From Paenilisteria rustica (GTDB taxonomy: Bacteria > Bacillota > Bacilli > Lactobacillales > Listeriaceae), in assembly GCF_013820765.1 (NCBI RefSeq), contig NZ_JABJVM010000014.1:19585-83584 (forward strand): DNA of 64,000 nucleotides, in the 5' to 3' direction. How positions within the stretch are numbered: position 1 is the stretch's first letter; every line of letters begins with the position of its first letter. Of this stretch, positions 14,832 to 24,918 are shown piece after piece. The position numbers and the translations under genes are program-made. The notes under the pieces were generated by a model that searched no databases, was not told the origin of the DNA, and worked only from the letters and a program-made list of their open reading frames with translations.

Positions 14832-16499
14832 ATGAAATTCGTAAAAAATAATGAAACGGCTGTTTTCGCACTCGGTGGTCTAGGCGAAATCGGAAAAAAC
14901 ACTTACGGCGTGCAATTTCAGGATGAAATAATCCTCATCGATGCTGGTATCAAGTTCCCAGAGGACGAACTACTCGGCATTGATTATGTTATTCCTGATT
15001 ACACGTATTTAATTAAAAACAAAGAAAAAATTAAAGGCTTGTTCATCACGCATGGTCACGAAGATCATATCGGTGGCGTTCCTTACTTGCTTCGCGAACT
15101 GAATATCCCCGTTTACGCTGGGAAACTCGCGGCGGCACTTATTCGTAACAAATTAGAAGAACACGGCTTACTGCGCCAAACGAAGATTTACGAGTTTGAG
15201 GAAGAGGACGTTTTCAAATTCCGCAAAACAAGTATTTCCTTCTTCGCAACGACGCATAGTATTCCAGATTCATATGGTATCGTTGTCAAAACGCCATCTG
15301 GAAATATCGTTCACACAGGCGATTTCAAATTCGATTTCACACCTGTTGGCGAACCAGCGAACTTAACAAAAATGGCGGAAATCGGCAAAGAAGGCGTTCT
15401 ATGTCTCCTTTCAGATTCCACCAATGCGGAAGTTCCTAATTTTACAATGAGTGAGCGTATCGTTGGTGAAAGTATCAAAAATATTTTCCGCGATGTTGAT
15501 GGTCGGATTATTTTCGCTACTTTTGCATCCAACATTTATCGTTTGCAACAAGTTGTTGAATCATCGGTCGCAACAGGTCGTAAAATTGCTGTTTTTGGAC
15601 GTAGTATGGATTCTGCTATCACAATCGGTATCGAACTCGGCTATATTCAAGCGCCGAAAGATACGTTTATCGAATGGGGTCAATTGAATAAACTACCCGC
15701 GAACGAAGTCACGATTCTTTGTACTGGTAGTCAAGGCGAACCGATGGCTGCACTTTCGCGTATTGCGAACGGTACCCATCGCCAAATCCAAATTCAACCT
15801 GGCGATACTGTTGTCTTCTCCTCATCACCAATTCCTGGAAACACGATCAGCGTAAACCGCACGATCAATCTACTTTTCCAAGCTGGTGCAGAAGTTGTTC
15901 ACGGTAAAGTCAACAACATTCACACATCCGGTCACGGTGGCCAACAAGAACAGAAACTAATGCTTCGTCTGATGAAGCCAAAATATTTCATGCCGATTCA
16001 TGGTGAGTTCCGGATGCAAAAAATGCACGCTCAATCCGCGTTTTATTGTGGCGTTCCTCATGAAAACAGCTTTATCATGGAAAATGGAGACGTGCTAGCC
16101 CTAACTGCCGATACCGCGCATGTTGCAGGTAAAATCCAAGCAGCAAACGTGTATATCGATGGTAGCGGAATTGGCGATATCGGTAATATCGTATTGCGCG
16201 ATCGCCGCGTCTTGTCCGAAGAAGGTTTAGTGATTGTTGTTGTTTCTATAAGCGCTGCTAAAAATAAAGTCATGGCAGGTCCCGACATCATTTCACGCGG
16301 TTTCATCTACATGCGCGAATCCGGCAACCTAATCAATGAGGCACAAGGCTTGCTACGCCGTCATCTCAACAAAGTGATGGACAGCAAAACAACGCAATGG
16401 TCTGAGATTAAAAACGAAGTCACAGACACGCTCCAACCTTTCTTATACGAAAAAACAAAACGCCGTCCGATGATTTTACCGATCATTATGGAAGTGTAG
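14832..16499 (+). CDS. rnjA: Ribonuclease J1
   Basis: 555 residues. Metallo-beta-lactamase/beta-CASP nuclease with the zinc signature HGHEDHIGG (H74, H76, D78, H79), [22 protein letters not shown] motif III, beta-CASP region through [16 protein letters not shown] and SSSPIPGN, then [11 protein letters not shown] and MPIHGEFRM, and the C-terminal RNase J domain. It has 5'-3' exonuclease and endonuclease activity in mRNA decay and rRNA maturation. Its start follows rpoY by 6 bases. Confidence 0.96.
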   Translation: MKFVKNNETAVFALGGLGEIGKNTYGVQFQDEIILIDAGIKFPEDELLGIDYVIPDYTYLIKNKEKIKGLFITHGHEDHIGGVPYLLRELNIPVYAGKLAAALIRNKLEEHGLLRQTKIYEFEEEDVFKFRKTSISFFATTHSIPDSYGIVVKTPSGNIVHTGDFKFDFTPVGEPANLTKMAEIGKEGVLCLLSDSTNAEVPNFTMSERIVGESIKNIFRDVDGRIIFATFASNIYRLQQVVESSVATGRKIAVFGRSMDSAITIGIELGYIQAPKDTFIEWGQLNKLPANEVTILCTGSQGEPMAALSRIANGTHRQIQIQPGDTVVFSSSPIPGNTISVNRTINLLFQAGAEVVHGKVNNIHTSGHGGQQEQKLMLRLMKPKYFMPIHGEFRMQKMHAQSAFYCGVPHENSFIMENGDVLALTADTAHVAGKIQAANVYIDGSGIGDIGNIVLRDRRVLSEEGLVIVVVSISAAKNKVMAGPDIISRGFIYMRESGNLINEAQGLLRRHLNKVMDSKTTQWSEIKNEVTDTLQPFLYEKTKRRPMILPIIMEV

Positions 16500-16508
16500 T
16501 ATAAATAA

Positions 16509-16559
16509 AAAACACCAGAACAGTTATGAGCCCCAGCGCTCCATCTGTTCTGGTGTTTC
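16509..16559 (+). terminator. Terminator between rnjA and the convergent nucleotidase gene
   Basis: Arms AAAACACCAGAACA / TGTTCTGGTGTTT around a 23-base loop, ending in TTTCTTT on the plus strand and A/T-rich on the other. Likely bidirectional. Confidence 0.8.
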
Positions 16560-16560
16560 T

Positions 16561-18861
16561 TTACGCTGTTTTACGTCTTAAATAATAAACACCGATTCCA
16601 ACTAACACAAGTCCACCAAGCATTACGCCGGTTTGATCTTGATCGCCGGTTTGTGGCAAGTTCTCATTTTTTACTGGGACTACTTCTTCTGATACGACAT
16701 CACCGCCAGTTGCAGAAGGAATAACTGGTTCTGGCGTTACCGTTCCGCCATCACCATTCCCGTCAACATCTGGTGTTTCTGTCCCCCCATTATTACCCCC
16801 AGGAACTTCTTCTCCGCCGCCATTGTCAATTGGATCTGCGGCCATAACTGCTACCGTGAATGCTTTACTATAGCCATCCGCATCTGTTATCGTCACGCCG
16901 AACGTATCGCCCTCTTTCAAGTTTTCACCGCTCATATCGATTTCAAAATTACCATCTGCGTCCGCTACGATTGGCGCTACTTTTGCCTTCACCGCTAACG
17001 TATCCACAGTAACCGTTGCACCAGGAACGGTTTTTCCTTTGAACACGGCATCTTTTTCTTTGTAAGACACGAAAACTGTGCTGTCCGTGATTGCTTGAAT
17101 CGCCGCATCTTCTTTTTCCTTCGCTATTTCTGCCTCTGTTTTAAATGTTTTACGACCAAGCGCAGGCGTTACAAGTTGGCTTTGTGACTGAATATAATTA
17201 ATAAATGTATCCGTGTCTGGATCAATAACATCGACTTGTTTCCCTTTCGTGAAGGCCGAGAATGAATCGCCGCCGCCAAATAGGAAATCATTGATGACAA
17301 CGCGGTAAGTTGTTGCTGGGTCTAGCTTCGTGCCATCTTCTTTCATCACATCCACCACACGTTTTTCGCCAGCATCATTTTTTGTGTACGTGTACTTCAA
17401 GCCAGAAACTTGTAAAAAGTACTTCTCAGATTCATCATATTGCTGATTCAGCGCTTCGATAATATCCGCGCCAGACAGTTCTACCACTTGCAAAATGTTT
17501 CCGAATGGCTGCACGGCTTGCGCTGCGCCCCATGTCACAGCAAACGAGCCATTCGCGGCAGTTCCAACAAGATCGGAGCGAATTCCACCGTTATTTGTCA
17601 TCGCAAAATCAACTGCAATTCCGGCTTGTTTCGCCATTTCGCGTTGACCATCCGTGATCAAATTACCAAGCGGAGATTCGTTATCTGCATTCGTATCACG
17701 CGTCATGACAGCACTATCCATTTGCCCGATTGGCTTACTAATGACTGGATTTACAAGCGCATATGCCTCGTCAATGACACTGCGAACCGCTGCATCAGGC
17801 GTCACATCTTGCAAATTATATTTGATTTCCGCACTCGGAGTTGTCTCGAAATCTTTTGTCGTTTTGTTTAGCACGCCAGTCACATTGGAATACGCCTTCC
17901 CATTGCTGTAACTTTGCACCAAACGCGTATTGCCAACTTTACCATTCGTATATTGGTGATTATGCCCCGCTAAAACAAGGTCTACACTATTGTTTGGCGC
18001 AATTTGGTTTACTTTATTGATCATGTCAACCGCAGCGCCAGAAACCGCGCCTTCGCCATTCGTCGGATTGCCCGGAGTAAGCGCTGGAACGTGCGACAGG
18101 ACAACGATTGCATTCACACCTTTTGACTGTAACTCCGCTGAATATTTTGCGATTGTCTCCACTTCATCCAAGAAGTTGAAATCTTGAATATGATTCGCGA
18201 GTACTAAAGATGGAATCTCAGTCGTTACAACGCCGATAAATCCAACATTCACGCCACCCATATTTTTAATCTCATACGGTTTGAAACCATAAGGAATCGC
18301 GCCATCTGACTTATTTACCACGTTCGCAACGACAATTGACATATCCGATGCCTCATGATCGTAATTTTGCGTGATTTCATTGAAATTGATCGTATCTCCA
18401 CCGTCTAAAATTCGTTTATATTCCGCTAAACCTTCGTCAAATTCATGATTTCCTAGCGTTCCAATTTCGAATTTCATCCGATTTAGCACTTTAATCGTCG
18501 GCTCATCTTGCAATAATCCAGAAACCGCTGGGCTCGCACCAACCATGTCGCCAGCTTGTACACGTACCGAATTGCTCGCCGTGTTATCCGCCAAACCATT
18601 CGCTGTTAAAAAGGCCGCCTCCGTGTTGTTCAAGTTAGTCGCCAAGTAATCCGCGCCGCCAATTTTTCCTAGTGGTGAACTAGAAGGTGTATCTAGTGCC
18701 CCGTGGAAATCATTGAGCCCCAAAATCTGCACTGGCACAAGATTTGGATCGACTGCCGCATCCGCCGAGTACGCATTGCTTCCAATCGCCGTTGCACCAA
18801 TTCCAACCGTCAAACTTGCTGCTAAAACAATCTTTAATCCCTTTTTGTAGATATTTTTCAC
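16561..18861 (-). CDS. LPXTG-anchored 5'-nucleotidase / 2',3'-cyclic phosphodiesterase (UshA/YfkN family)
   Basis: 766 residues. A signal peptide (about 1-35) precedes a metallophosphatase domain with LNDFHGALDT, GDMVGASP, GNHEFDEG and LAGHNHQ. The 5'-nucleotidase C-terminal domain has NGGIRSDLVG and FGNILQVVELSG. A Big-like module is at about 600-690, followed by an acidic Gly/Pro linker and a sortase signal LPQTG (735-739), hydrophobic segment and LRRK tail. It should hydrolyse extracellular nucleotides from the cell wall. GTG start at 18861 with GGGAGG 11 bases upstream. A cre-like site at 18941 suggests catabolite control. Confidence 0.92.
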   Translation of the reverse strand: MKNIYKKGLKIVLAASLTVGIGATAIGSNAYSADAAVDPNLVPVQILGLNDFHGALDTPSSSPLGKIGGADYLATNLNNTEAAFLTANGLADNTASNSVRVQAGDMVGASPAVSGLLQDEPTIKVLNRMKFEIGTLGNHEFDEGLAEYKRILDGGDTINFNEITQNYDHEASDMSIVVANVVNKSDGAIPYGFKPYEIKNMGGVNVGFIGVVTTEIPSLVLANHIQDFNFLDEVETIAKYSAELQSKGVNAIVVLSHVPALTPGNPTNGEGAVSGAAVDMINKVNQIAPNNSVDLVLAGHNHQYTNGKVGNTRLVQSYSNGKAYSNVTGVLNKTTKDFETTPSAEIKYNLQDVTPDAAVRSVIDEAYALVNPVISKPIGQMDSAVMTRDTNADNESPLGNLITDGQREMAKQAGIAVDFAMTNNGGIRSDLVGTAANGSFAVTWGAAQAVQPFGNILQVVELSGADIIEALNQQYDESEKYFLQVSGLKYTYTKNDAGEKRVVDVMKEDGTKLDPATTYRVVINDFLFGGGDSFSAFTKGKQVDVIDPDTDTFINYIQSQSQLVTPALGRKTFKTEAEIAKEKEDAAIQAITDSTVFVSYKEKDAVFKGKTVPGATVTVDTLAVKAKVAPIVADADGNFEIDMSGENLKEGDTFGVTITDADGYSKAFTVAVMAADPIDNGGGEEVPGGNNGGTETPDVDGNGDGGTVTPEPVIPSATGGDVVSEEVVPVKNENLPQTGDQDQTGVMLGGLVLVGIGVYYLRRKTA

Positions 18862-18940
18862 GTTTTAAAAGCCTCCCTTTTTTTGTGTGCTGCAAAACCG
18901 TGGCTATGTTATGTATATGAATTAGTGATTCCGCCTCACT

Positions 18941-18954
18941 TGTAAGCGTTTTAT
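18941..18954 (+). promoter_or_regulatory. cre-like site upstream of the nucleotidase gene
   Basis: TGTAAGCGTTTTAT matches 12 of 14 positions of the CcpA operator consensus TGWAANCGNTNWCA. About 80 bases before the GTG start, in the promoter region. Functional status is inference. Confidence 0.4.
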
Positions 18955-19007
18955 GCTCACCTCATCATTGTAACAAAAGCCCCAACCCTTTTCAACACCA
19001 TTAAAAA

Positions 19008-19052
19008 TACCTTAACGAAACAGTAATATTACTTCCTGTTTTCGCTAAGGTA
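19008..19052 (-). terminator. Terminator of the alpha-mannosidase gene
   Basis: Arms ACCTTAACGAAACAG / CTGTTTTCGCTAAGGT (near-perfect) with T-rich TATTTTTAA following on the minus strand, just after the stop at 19061. Confidence 0.75.
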
Positions 19053-19060
19053 TCGCGATC

Positions 19061-22000
19061 TTATTTCAGTCTAATTTTGAACGTTTTCACCTCATATGGT
19101 GTAACCTGGAAAGCCCATTTACCCGTTTCTTGTTCGCCGATTGGACGCTCCATTAAATCACATTCTTGCCATGACTCCACTTCGAAATCACTCGTCATCG
19201 TTACGTGACAACGCCCGCCGGTAAATTCATGTAGCCTTACAATAATCGCATCGTCATCCTCTGCTTTTTTCACGGCATCGATTTGAATTTGCTCCGCGTC
19301 TGTTTTCAACAAAGAACGGTTATCATGAGAGCCAAGCGCCGCGCGGAGCGGATTATTTAACGCCCAGGCTTCTTGGACAACATCCCCATGCACAAAATCA
19401 CCCGCATGTGGCAACAAGGCATACGTAAAGCTGTGCGCGCCTTGATCCTGTGTCACGTCCGGATATATTGCCGATTTTAGCAACGTCAAACGCATCACGT
19501 GATCCTTAATATCGTGGCCATATTTACAATTGTTCAAAATACTAACACCATACCCCGTCTCGCTCAAATCCGCCCACTGATGCCCAACCGTCTCAAAACG
19601 CGCATAGTCCCAACTCGTATTCCAATGCGTCGGTCGCTTCACATTCCCATACTGGATTTCATATGTCGCTTCCGTCGCCATCACATCAACCGGAAACGCG
19701 ACTTTCAGCAGTTGCTGCCTTTCGTGCCAATCAAGCTCCGTTTCAAAATCAATCCGCGCACTATCACGGTAAAAATGAATCGCCTGCGAAATCGTCGAAG
19801 CGCCGTAAGTCCACGTCATGTGAAGCGTCGTTTGCAAGGCACCATTTTGCGTCACCGCCACACTTTCCAGCTGCGTCACCTCGCGCATTTTTTCCTGATA
19901 ATAAATATCAATATCCCACGCATCAAAATTCAACGGCTTATCTTCAAAAACTTGCAATACATTACCACACTCGCCTTTTGCAAGCACATCTCGCTCATTT
20001 ATTTTATCAAAAATGGTCGTAAATTGCCCCGCCTCGTTCCAAGTCACACGATAGCGATTCGTCTCCAGGAAACCATCACCATTTTGAGCAAGCGGTTTCG
20101 TATCAACCGGTTTTGCGATCACTTCATACGTCAGCGTCGCCGCTCCCATCGAAGGCAAGCGATCCACCGCCACAAGCCAACTATCCGCTACATTCCGCTC
20201 GGCATCCAACTGCTTCCCATCCGCATCCTTCCAAATGACCGGCTCGTCCGTCTGAATCGCAATCTCCGCCAAGCGCGGCCGCTCCCAAATCGAACTATTC
20301 AAAAGCGTCATCGCATTCGGCGCCTCCTCATCCATCGCACTCATCTCATCATAAGCCATCAACGCCAAATTCTCCGCTTCATCATACTCCTCGACACAAT
20401 CCTCGTAAACCTCCCGAATCGAAGAACCCGGAATAATATCATGGAACTGATTCCGCAACACAATCCGCCAACTTTCCCGCAATAAATCACTCGGATACGC
20501 CGTAAAATCCCTCGTTTGCGCCGCCTGCAAAACTTGGAACCATTCCGCATCCCGAAGCAGCAACTCCAACTTCCGATTCATTTTCTTATTGTGCGCCTGC
20601 GAAGTATACGTCCCGCGATGATACTCAAAATAAAGCTCGCCATTCCACGTATGTACATATTCCTCCGAATTCTCCACCCGCTCATGCAAGCGCTCAAAAT
20701 AAGGCCCCGCAAGTCCCGTCTCCACTTTTGGCATGCCCGGCATCTTGTCAAACCGCTCAATCATTTCCAGCATCTCGCGCGTCGGACCACCGCCACCATC
20801 ACCGAAACCATACGAAACCAGCAGCTCATTGTTCAGATTCTTATCCCGATAACCATCCCAAACACCCTTCACCGTCCGCGCCGTAATATTCCCATTATAC
20901 GTATAATAAAGATCATGCACATCCGGCGACGTAATGAAATGCGTCAAAATCTCCGAACCATCAATCCCGCGCCACCAAAACGTATCGTGCGGCATCCGAT
21001 TAAACTGATTCCAACTAATCTTCGTCGTCATAAACGTCTCAATTCCCGACTTCTTCAAAATCTGCGGCAGCGCCCAACTATACCCAAACACATCCGGCAG
21101 CCACAAGAATTTACTCTCCTTGCCAAACTCCTCTTTAAAAAAACGCGTCCCTTGCAAAATTTGGCGCACCAACGACTCACCAGACGGAATATTACAATCC
21201 GCCTCCAGCCACATCCCACCATCCGCTTCCCAACGCCCCTCGGCAACTCGTTCCTTAATCTTCGCATAAATATCCGGATAATCCGCCTTAATATACGCGT
21301 ACAACTGAGGCTGCGACTGCAAAAACTCATAATTCGGATACTGCTCCATCAACCGCATCACCGTCGAAAACGACCGCGCCGATTTCTCACGCGTATGCTT
21401 CAAACGCCATAACCAAGCCACATCAATATGCGTATGCCCGACACACGTCACCGTCACATCGAAATTTTTTGGCATCGCATCAATTTTTTCATTAAGCACC
21501 CGTCCAGCCTCATAAAGCGACGCCACATGCTCCGCACTCCCAGGATTCGCCCAATCAATCACGCGAAAACTATGGTCCAGCGCCTGCATCAAACCGTAAC
21601 GCTCCGTGCTACTCTCCCCTAAATAATCGAGCGTTTGCAAAGCCGCAAAAGCCGTATAATACAGATCGTCCACTGCGACATCCAAATACCCAATAAACGC
21701 CTCGTTCAACCGATGCTCCTGCGTCCTCACCTGACCGCCACCCTCAAGCCCCGACCAAAGCCTAAAAATCAGCTCCACCCGCGTCCCAGCAAGCGTGTCA
21801 TCAAAAAACACTTCCTTATGATTCTGATCCACGCCCTGATACGGCTCGCCATTCACAAACAACAGCGATTCAAAACCAGCATTATTCCCGTCCCCCGTCT
21901 TCCCGAAATCAAAGAACCCCAGAATCCGGCAACCCTCTCGTTTCGCAGGCAACACCACACTTGCCTTCAACCAAACATAGCGATCCCGTCCACGCCAATC

Positions 22001-22168
22001 CTCACCAAGCGCAATCGTCTCCGTGAAATCAAGCCCATCCGGGTAACTCCCAATCGCACCTTCCAGATCCTCCAAGATACCAAATTCCGCGATAACCTCC
22101 GATTTCACATACCGATATCCACTAACCTCCACATTCCGATTCTGCACCTTTTCCTTCGTCCAAAACAT
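19061..22168 (-). CDS. Alpha-mannosidase, glycoside hydrolase family 38
   Basis: 1035 residues, the usual size for bacterial GH38. After an N-terminal domain of about 235 residues comes the catalytic HTHIDVAWLWR (245-255, zinc ligands) and GGMWLEADCNIPSGESLVRQ, with candidate nucleophile D324. WLPDVFGYSW is another conserved block. The C-terminal half is the GH38 beta-sandwich. No signal peptide, so it acts in the cytoplasm on imported mannosides. ATG 22168 follows AGGAAGGTG. A cre-like site lies 21 bases upstream of the start. nanE lies two genes upstream, suggesting linked amino-sugar/mannoside use, although a terminator separates them. Confidence 0.93.
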   Translation of the reverse strand: MFWTKEKVQNRNVEVSGYRYVKSEVIAEFGILEDLEGAIGSYPDGLDFTETIALGEDWRGRDRYVWLKASVVLPAKREGCRILGFFDFGKTGDGNNAGFESLLFVNGEPYQGVDQNHKEVFFDDTLAGTRVELIFRLWSGLEGGGQVRTQEHRLNEAFIGYLDVAVDDLYYTAFAALQTLDYLGESSTERYGLMQALDHSFRVIDWANPGSAEHVASLYEAGRVLNEKIDAMPKNFDVTVTCVGHTHIDVAWLWRLKHTREKSARSFSTVMRLMEQYPNYEFLQSQPQLYAYIKADYPDIYAKIKERVAEGRWEADGGMWLEADCNIPSGESLVRQILQGTRFFKEEFGKESKFLWLPDVFGYSWALPQILKKSGIETFMTTKISWNQFNRMPHDTFWWRGIDGSEILTHFITSPDVHDLYYTYNGNITARTVKGVWDGYRDKNLNNELLVSYGFGDGGGGPTREMLEMIERFDKMPGMPKVETGLAGPYFERLHERVENSEEYVHTWNGELYFEYHRGTYTSQAHNKKMNRKLELLLRDAEWFQVLQAAQTRDFTAYPSDLLRESWRIVLRNQFHDIIPGSSIREVYEDCVEEYDEAENLALMAYDEMSAMDEEAPNAMTLLNSSIWERPRLAEIAIQTDEPVIWKDADGKQLDAERNVADSWLVAVDRLPSMGAATLTYEVIAKPVDTKPLAQNGDGFLETNRYRVTWNEAGQFTTIFDKINERDVLAKGECGNVLQVFEDKPLNFDAWDIDIYYQEKMREVTQLESVAVTQNGALQTTLHMTWTYGASTISQAIHFYRDSARIDFETELDWHERQQLLKVAFPVDVMATEATYEIQYGNVKRPTHWNTSWDYARFETVGHQWADLSETGYGVSILNNCKYGHDIKDHVMRLTLLKSAIYPDVTQDQGAHSFTYALLPHAGDFVHGDVVQEAWALNNPLRAALGSHDNRSLLKTDAEQIQIDAVKKAEDDDAIIVRLHEFTGGRCHVTMTSDFEVESWQECDLMERPIGEQETGKWAFQVTPYEVKTFKIRLK

Positions 22169-22188
22169 TCCATCACACCTTCCTGTTA

Positions 22189-22202
22189 GTTAAACGCTTT
22201 CA
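22189..22202 (-). promoter_or_regulatory. cre-like site upstream of alpha-mannosidase
   Basis: Minus strand TGAAAGCGTTTAAC, 12 of 14 matches to the cre consensus, within the short gap between the membrane pseudogene and the mannosidase start. CcpA repression of a sugar-use gene is plausible; inference only. Confidence 0.45.
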
Positions 22203-22247
22203 TTAAAATATAGCATAGTCATATAACATGTCAAATAGACAAACTAA

Positions 22248-22282
22248 AGAAAAGCAGATGCCCAAATAGCAAACACCTGCTC
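22248..22282 (-). terminator. Terminator after the frameshifted membrane gene
   Basis: Minus strand AGCAGGTG ... CATCTGCT hairpin (one G-T pair) followed by TTTCTTTAG, 12 bases after the stop at 22294. Confidence 0.65.
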
Positions 22283-22293
22283 ATCAAAATCCA

Positions 22294-23012
22294 CTATCCT
22301 AATTCTCCAAAAATAAACGAAAAAATACAGAGAAATACAACCACGCTAGTCCATAAAATCAGCTTTTTGAGACTAGCCTTCTCGCCTTCACGCAATACTT
22401 TTATTCCCAATGGTATAAAAGCAATACACAAACCAACAATAGCCACCAGCCCAGCCGTAGTCGTTCCCTTTAAAACGCCTAAAGGTAGCGATATCATCAC
22501 AAACAAACCGATACATTGGTACCATCGAAGTTCTTTTGAAAGGTAAGCTCCGATCGCGAGAATAGGCCATCCAATCATGATAAAAAGGGAAAACGAATGA
22601 AAAATATGGAACGTCCCATACGAATTGGCAACAAAGTCCATCGCTTCCTCCACGCCTTTCTGGTGAGCTACTTGGAATGCCAAATAATCTGCACCCGCGT
22701 GAAAAGTCCGTGCAAAGAGCCCAAGAACAACAAACATTCCACCCCAAATCCCCCACAACGGCCTATCTACACAGATCCTCTTTGCCAGCAATATCACCCC
22801 AGGAAACAAGAGCACATTTCCTAACGCAAACAAACTATAGGCTAACGTCATTAATTCCGGATGGCCCACATAAGCTTTAAGCTGATCTGGAAAAAAGAAA
22901 TGAAATTTGACGCGTAGAAGCATTCCAGTTAAAAGTAAAGCGGTGCTACTAGTAACGATATTCCCGATACCCATTTACCTGGAAAATCACTCTGACTGAC
23001 TTTCGTCTCCAT
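22294..23012 (-). pseudogene. Frameshifted multi-pass membrane protein gene
   Basis: The longest frame (226 codons from ATG 22974) has six or so membrane helices, but its start lacks a Shine-Dalgarno and follows an in-frame TAA. A much better start is ATG 23012, with AAGGAG 7 bases upstream, reading METKVSQSDFPGKWVSGISL then LVAPLYF and stop. Joining the two around 22935-22945 gives a continuous helix (SGISLLVAP then LLLTGMLLRVKFHFFF). This is what a single-base indel would produce. The family is an unnamed Bacillus-type membrane protein; function unknown. It lies 20 bases after nanE and would be co-transcribed. Confidence 0.65.
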
Positions 23013-23032
23013 AAAAAAACTCCTTATCATAT

Positions 23033-23728
23033 CTATTTCAGCGCATCCACAAACCGTTCCGTAATCAACTGCGGCCTCGTAATCGCCCCACCGACAACAA
23101 TCGCAAAAACCCCAATCTCCTGAATATGTTGCGCAATTTCCGGCGTCAATACATTCCCTTCCGCAATCACACGCGCCTCTTTAACCTCACGCGCAATCTG
23201 ACGCAAAAGCGCATAATCATCATCCGCAATTTTCTTCCCACTCGTCTCATCCGTGTAGCCAAATAAAGTCGGCGCCACAAAATCGAATCCCAATTTTTCC
23301 GCAGCAATCGCCTCCTCAACAGTCGCCACATCCGCCATAAAAAGCTGTTCCGGATACTTACGTCTAATTTCAGGAAATAAATCCGCAATGACTGTCCCAT
23401 CAGGTCGAACCCGATCCGTCCCGTCCATCGCAACAATCTCCGCACCTGTCGCTACAATTTCATCCACTTCTCGCATCGTCGGCGTAATAAAGACCGGACA
23501 CGCGCCGTAATTCTTCTTATAAATCCCGATGACAGGCAAATCCACTTCTGCTTTAATCGCCTCAATATCCACCGCCGTATTCGCCCGAATCCCAACAGCC
23601 CCACCAATTTTAGCGGCAAGTGCCATTTTCGCCATAATAGACGGACTATGTAACGGCTCTTCCTCTAGCGCTTGGCACGAAACAATCAGTCCCCGAGCCA
23701 TTTTTGATACCTTTTCTTCCTCTTTCAT
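23033..23728 (-). CDS. nanE: N-acetylmannosamine-6-phosphate 2-epimerase
   Basis: 231 residues, TIM-barrel. GLIVSCQALEEEPLHSP at the N-terminus, AAKIGGAVGIRANT, VIGIYKKNYG, PTMREVDEI, AMDGTDRVRPDG and the C-terminal phosphate-binding VVGGAITRP are characteristic of NanE. It converts ManNAc-6-P to GlcNAc-6-P in sialic acid or ManNAc catabolism. No other nan genes are in the window. ATG 23728 has GGGAGGA about 8 bases upstream. Confidence 0.92.
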   Translation of the reverse strand: MKEEEKVSKMARGLIVSCQALEEEPLHSPSIMAKMALAAKIGGAVGIRANTAVDIEAIKAEVDLPVIGIYKKNYGACPVFITPTMREVDEIVATGAEIVAMDGTDRVRPDGTVIADLFPEIRRKYPEQLFMADVATVEEAIAAEKLGFDFVAPTLFGYTDETSGKKIADDDYALLRQIAREVKEARVIAEGNVLTPEIAQHIQEIGVFAIVVGGAITRPQLITERFVDALK

Positions 23729-23892
23729 GGCAAAATTCCTCCCATTTTATCATTAAATTCTAATTTGATTTATAGCCCTTAGAATGATAACATTGTGATA
23801 GTGTTAATTTTAACAATAATGTAGCATTTATACCACTTATAGCATTTATAAATAAGACGTGTCAAACACACACAGAAAGACAGGAAAAAAAT

Positions 23893-24849
23893 ATGGATAC
23901 AATTCGCTTTCAACCCTTTGAGAAAAAACCATCCAGACTTATGCACCGACTCCAGATCTCCTTTGTTATCCTACTTGGCATCAGTTTCACACTAGGTGCT
24001 TTTGCGATTCATTATTACAATGGTATACAGCAGACTTTAAACGGTATTCACGTACCACTATCAAAGGATAAGGTCTCTACTAGTACGCTGACAGATGGCC
24101 ATGCTTTTTCTATCCTGATGATTGGAACCGATGCCCGTGCTGGCGAGAAAACCGGTCGCTCTGACTCCATGATTCTTGCAACGATTAACAAAGAAAAGAA
24201 CTCCGTCAAGATGCTTAGTATCCCTCGCGATACGAAAGTGACATACGATGACGGCGATATTGGAAAAATAAATGGTAGCTATTCAAAAGGCGGCGCAGAA
24301 GGTACTGTAAACGCCGTAGAGAAGCTTATGAACGTTCCCATCGATTATTACGTTACAATCAACATGAAAGGCTTCAGCGACCTCGTATCAGCTGTGGGCG
24401 GTGTTCGTGTCACAAATGATATCAATCTAACCGAAGTCAACAAGCGCTTTGTGAAAGGCAAAATTGACTTAAATGGAAAAGAAGCCTTGCAATATGTTCG
24501 AATTCGCCATGAAGATCCCCGCGGAGATTTCGGCCGCCAAGATCGTCAACGCGACGTCATCATGGGAATCAGTAACGAGCTTGCTGGAACTGCTTCGATC
24601 ACACATTTCAATAAACTCCTAAAAGCAGTAGGCGACAATTTCACGACCAACCTCGTGATGGATGACATCATCGAAATTGCCACAAACTACTCGAGTGTTC
24701 GAAACAATGTCGACACACTCAAAATGGAGGGAGAAGGCGTTTCTATTTACAGTGAGGCTTACGGTTTCAATCTCTATTACTATGAACCCGAAGCCGATTC
24801 TAAAGCCGCTGCCACGAAAGCATTCCGAAACCATTTAGGATTAGACTAA
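23893..24849 (+). CDS. LytR-CpsA-Psr (LCP) family cell-wall glycopolymer ligase
   Basis: 318 residues with one N-terminal membrane anchor (about 22-43). The LCP domain shows SILMIGTDARAGEKTGRSDS, MLSIPRDTKV, NGSYSKGGAEGTVNAVEKLM, VGGVRVTNDI and RIRHEDPRGDFGRQDRQRDV. These Arg and Asp residues bind the polyprenyl pyrophosphate. The family attaches teichoic acids or other glycopolymers to peptidoglycan outside the membrane. It is monocistronic with a strong terminator. It is one of several LCP paralogues expected, so no symbol is given. Confidence 0.92.
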   Translation: MDTIRFQPFEKKPSRLMHRLQISFVILLGISFTLGAFAIHYYNGIQQTLNGIHVPLSKDKVSTSTLTDGHAFSILMIGTDARAGEKTGRSDSMILATINKEKNSVKMLSIPRDTKVTYDDGDIGKINGSYSKGGAEGTVNAVEKLMNVPIDYYVTINMKGFSDLVSAVGGVRVTNDINLTEVNKRFVKGKIDLNGKEALQYVRIRHEDPRGDFGRQDRQRDVIMGISNELAGTASITHFNKLLKAVGDNFTTNLVMDDIIEIATNYSSVRNNVDTLKMEGEGVSIYSEAYGFNLYYYEPEADSKAAATKAFRNHLGLD

Positions 24850-24853
24850 GCAA

Positions 24854-24905
24854 AAAAAGTACGTATCGAAAAATCTGCGTTTAGATTTTTCGATACGTAC
24901 TTTTT
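24854..24905 (+). terminator. Long bidirectional terminator
   Basis: Perfect 23-base arms (24854-24876 and 24883-24905) containing GTACGTATCGAAAAATCT, with a six-base loop and flanking A and T runs. It serves the LCP gene and the convergent WxL gene. Confidence 0.9.
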
Positions 24906-24918
24906 ATGTCCTCAACTC

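Noticed and set aside
19499..21412. Long arginine/isoleucine-rich plus frames (328 and 298 codons)
   Set aside because: Antisense shadows of the alpha-mannosidase gene, with unnatural composition.
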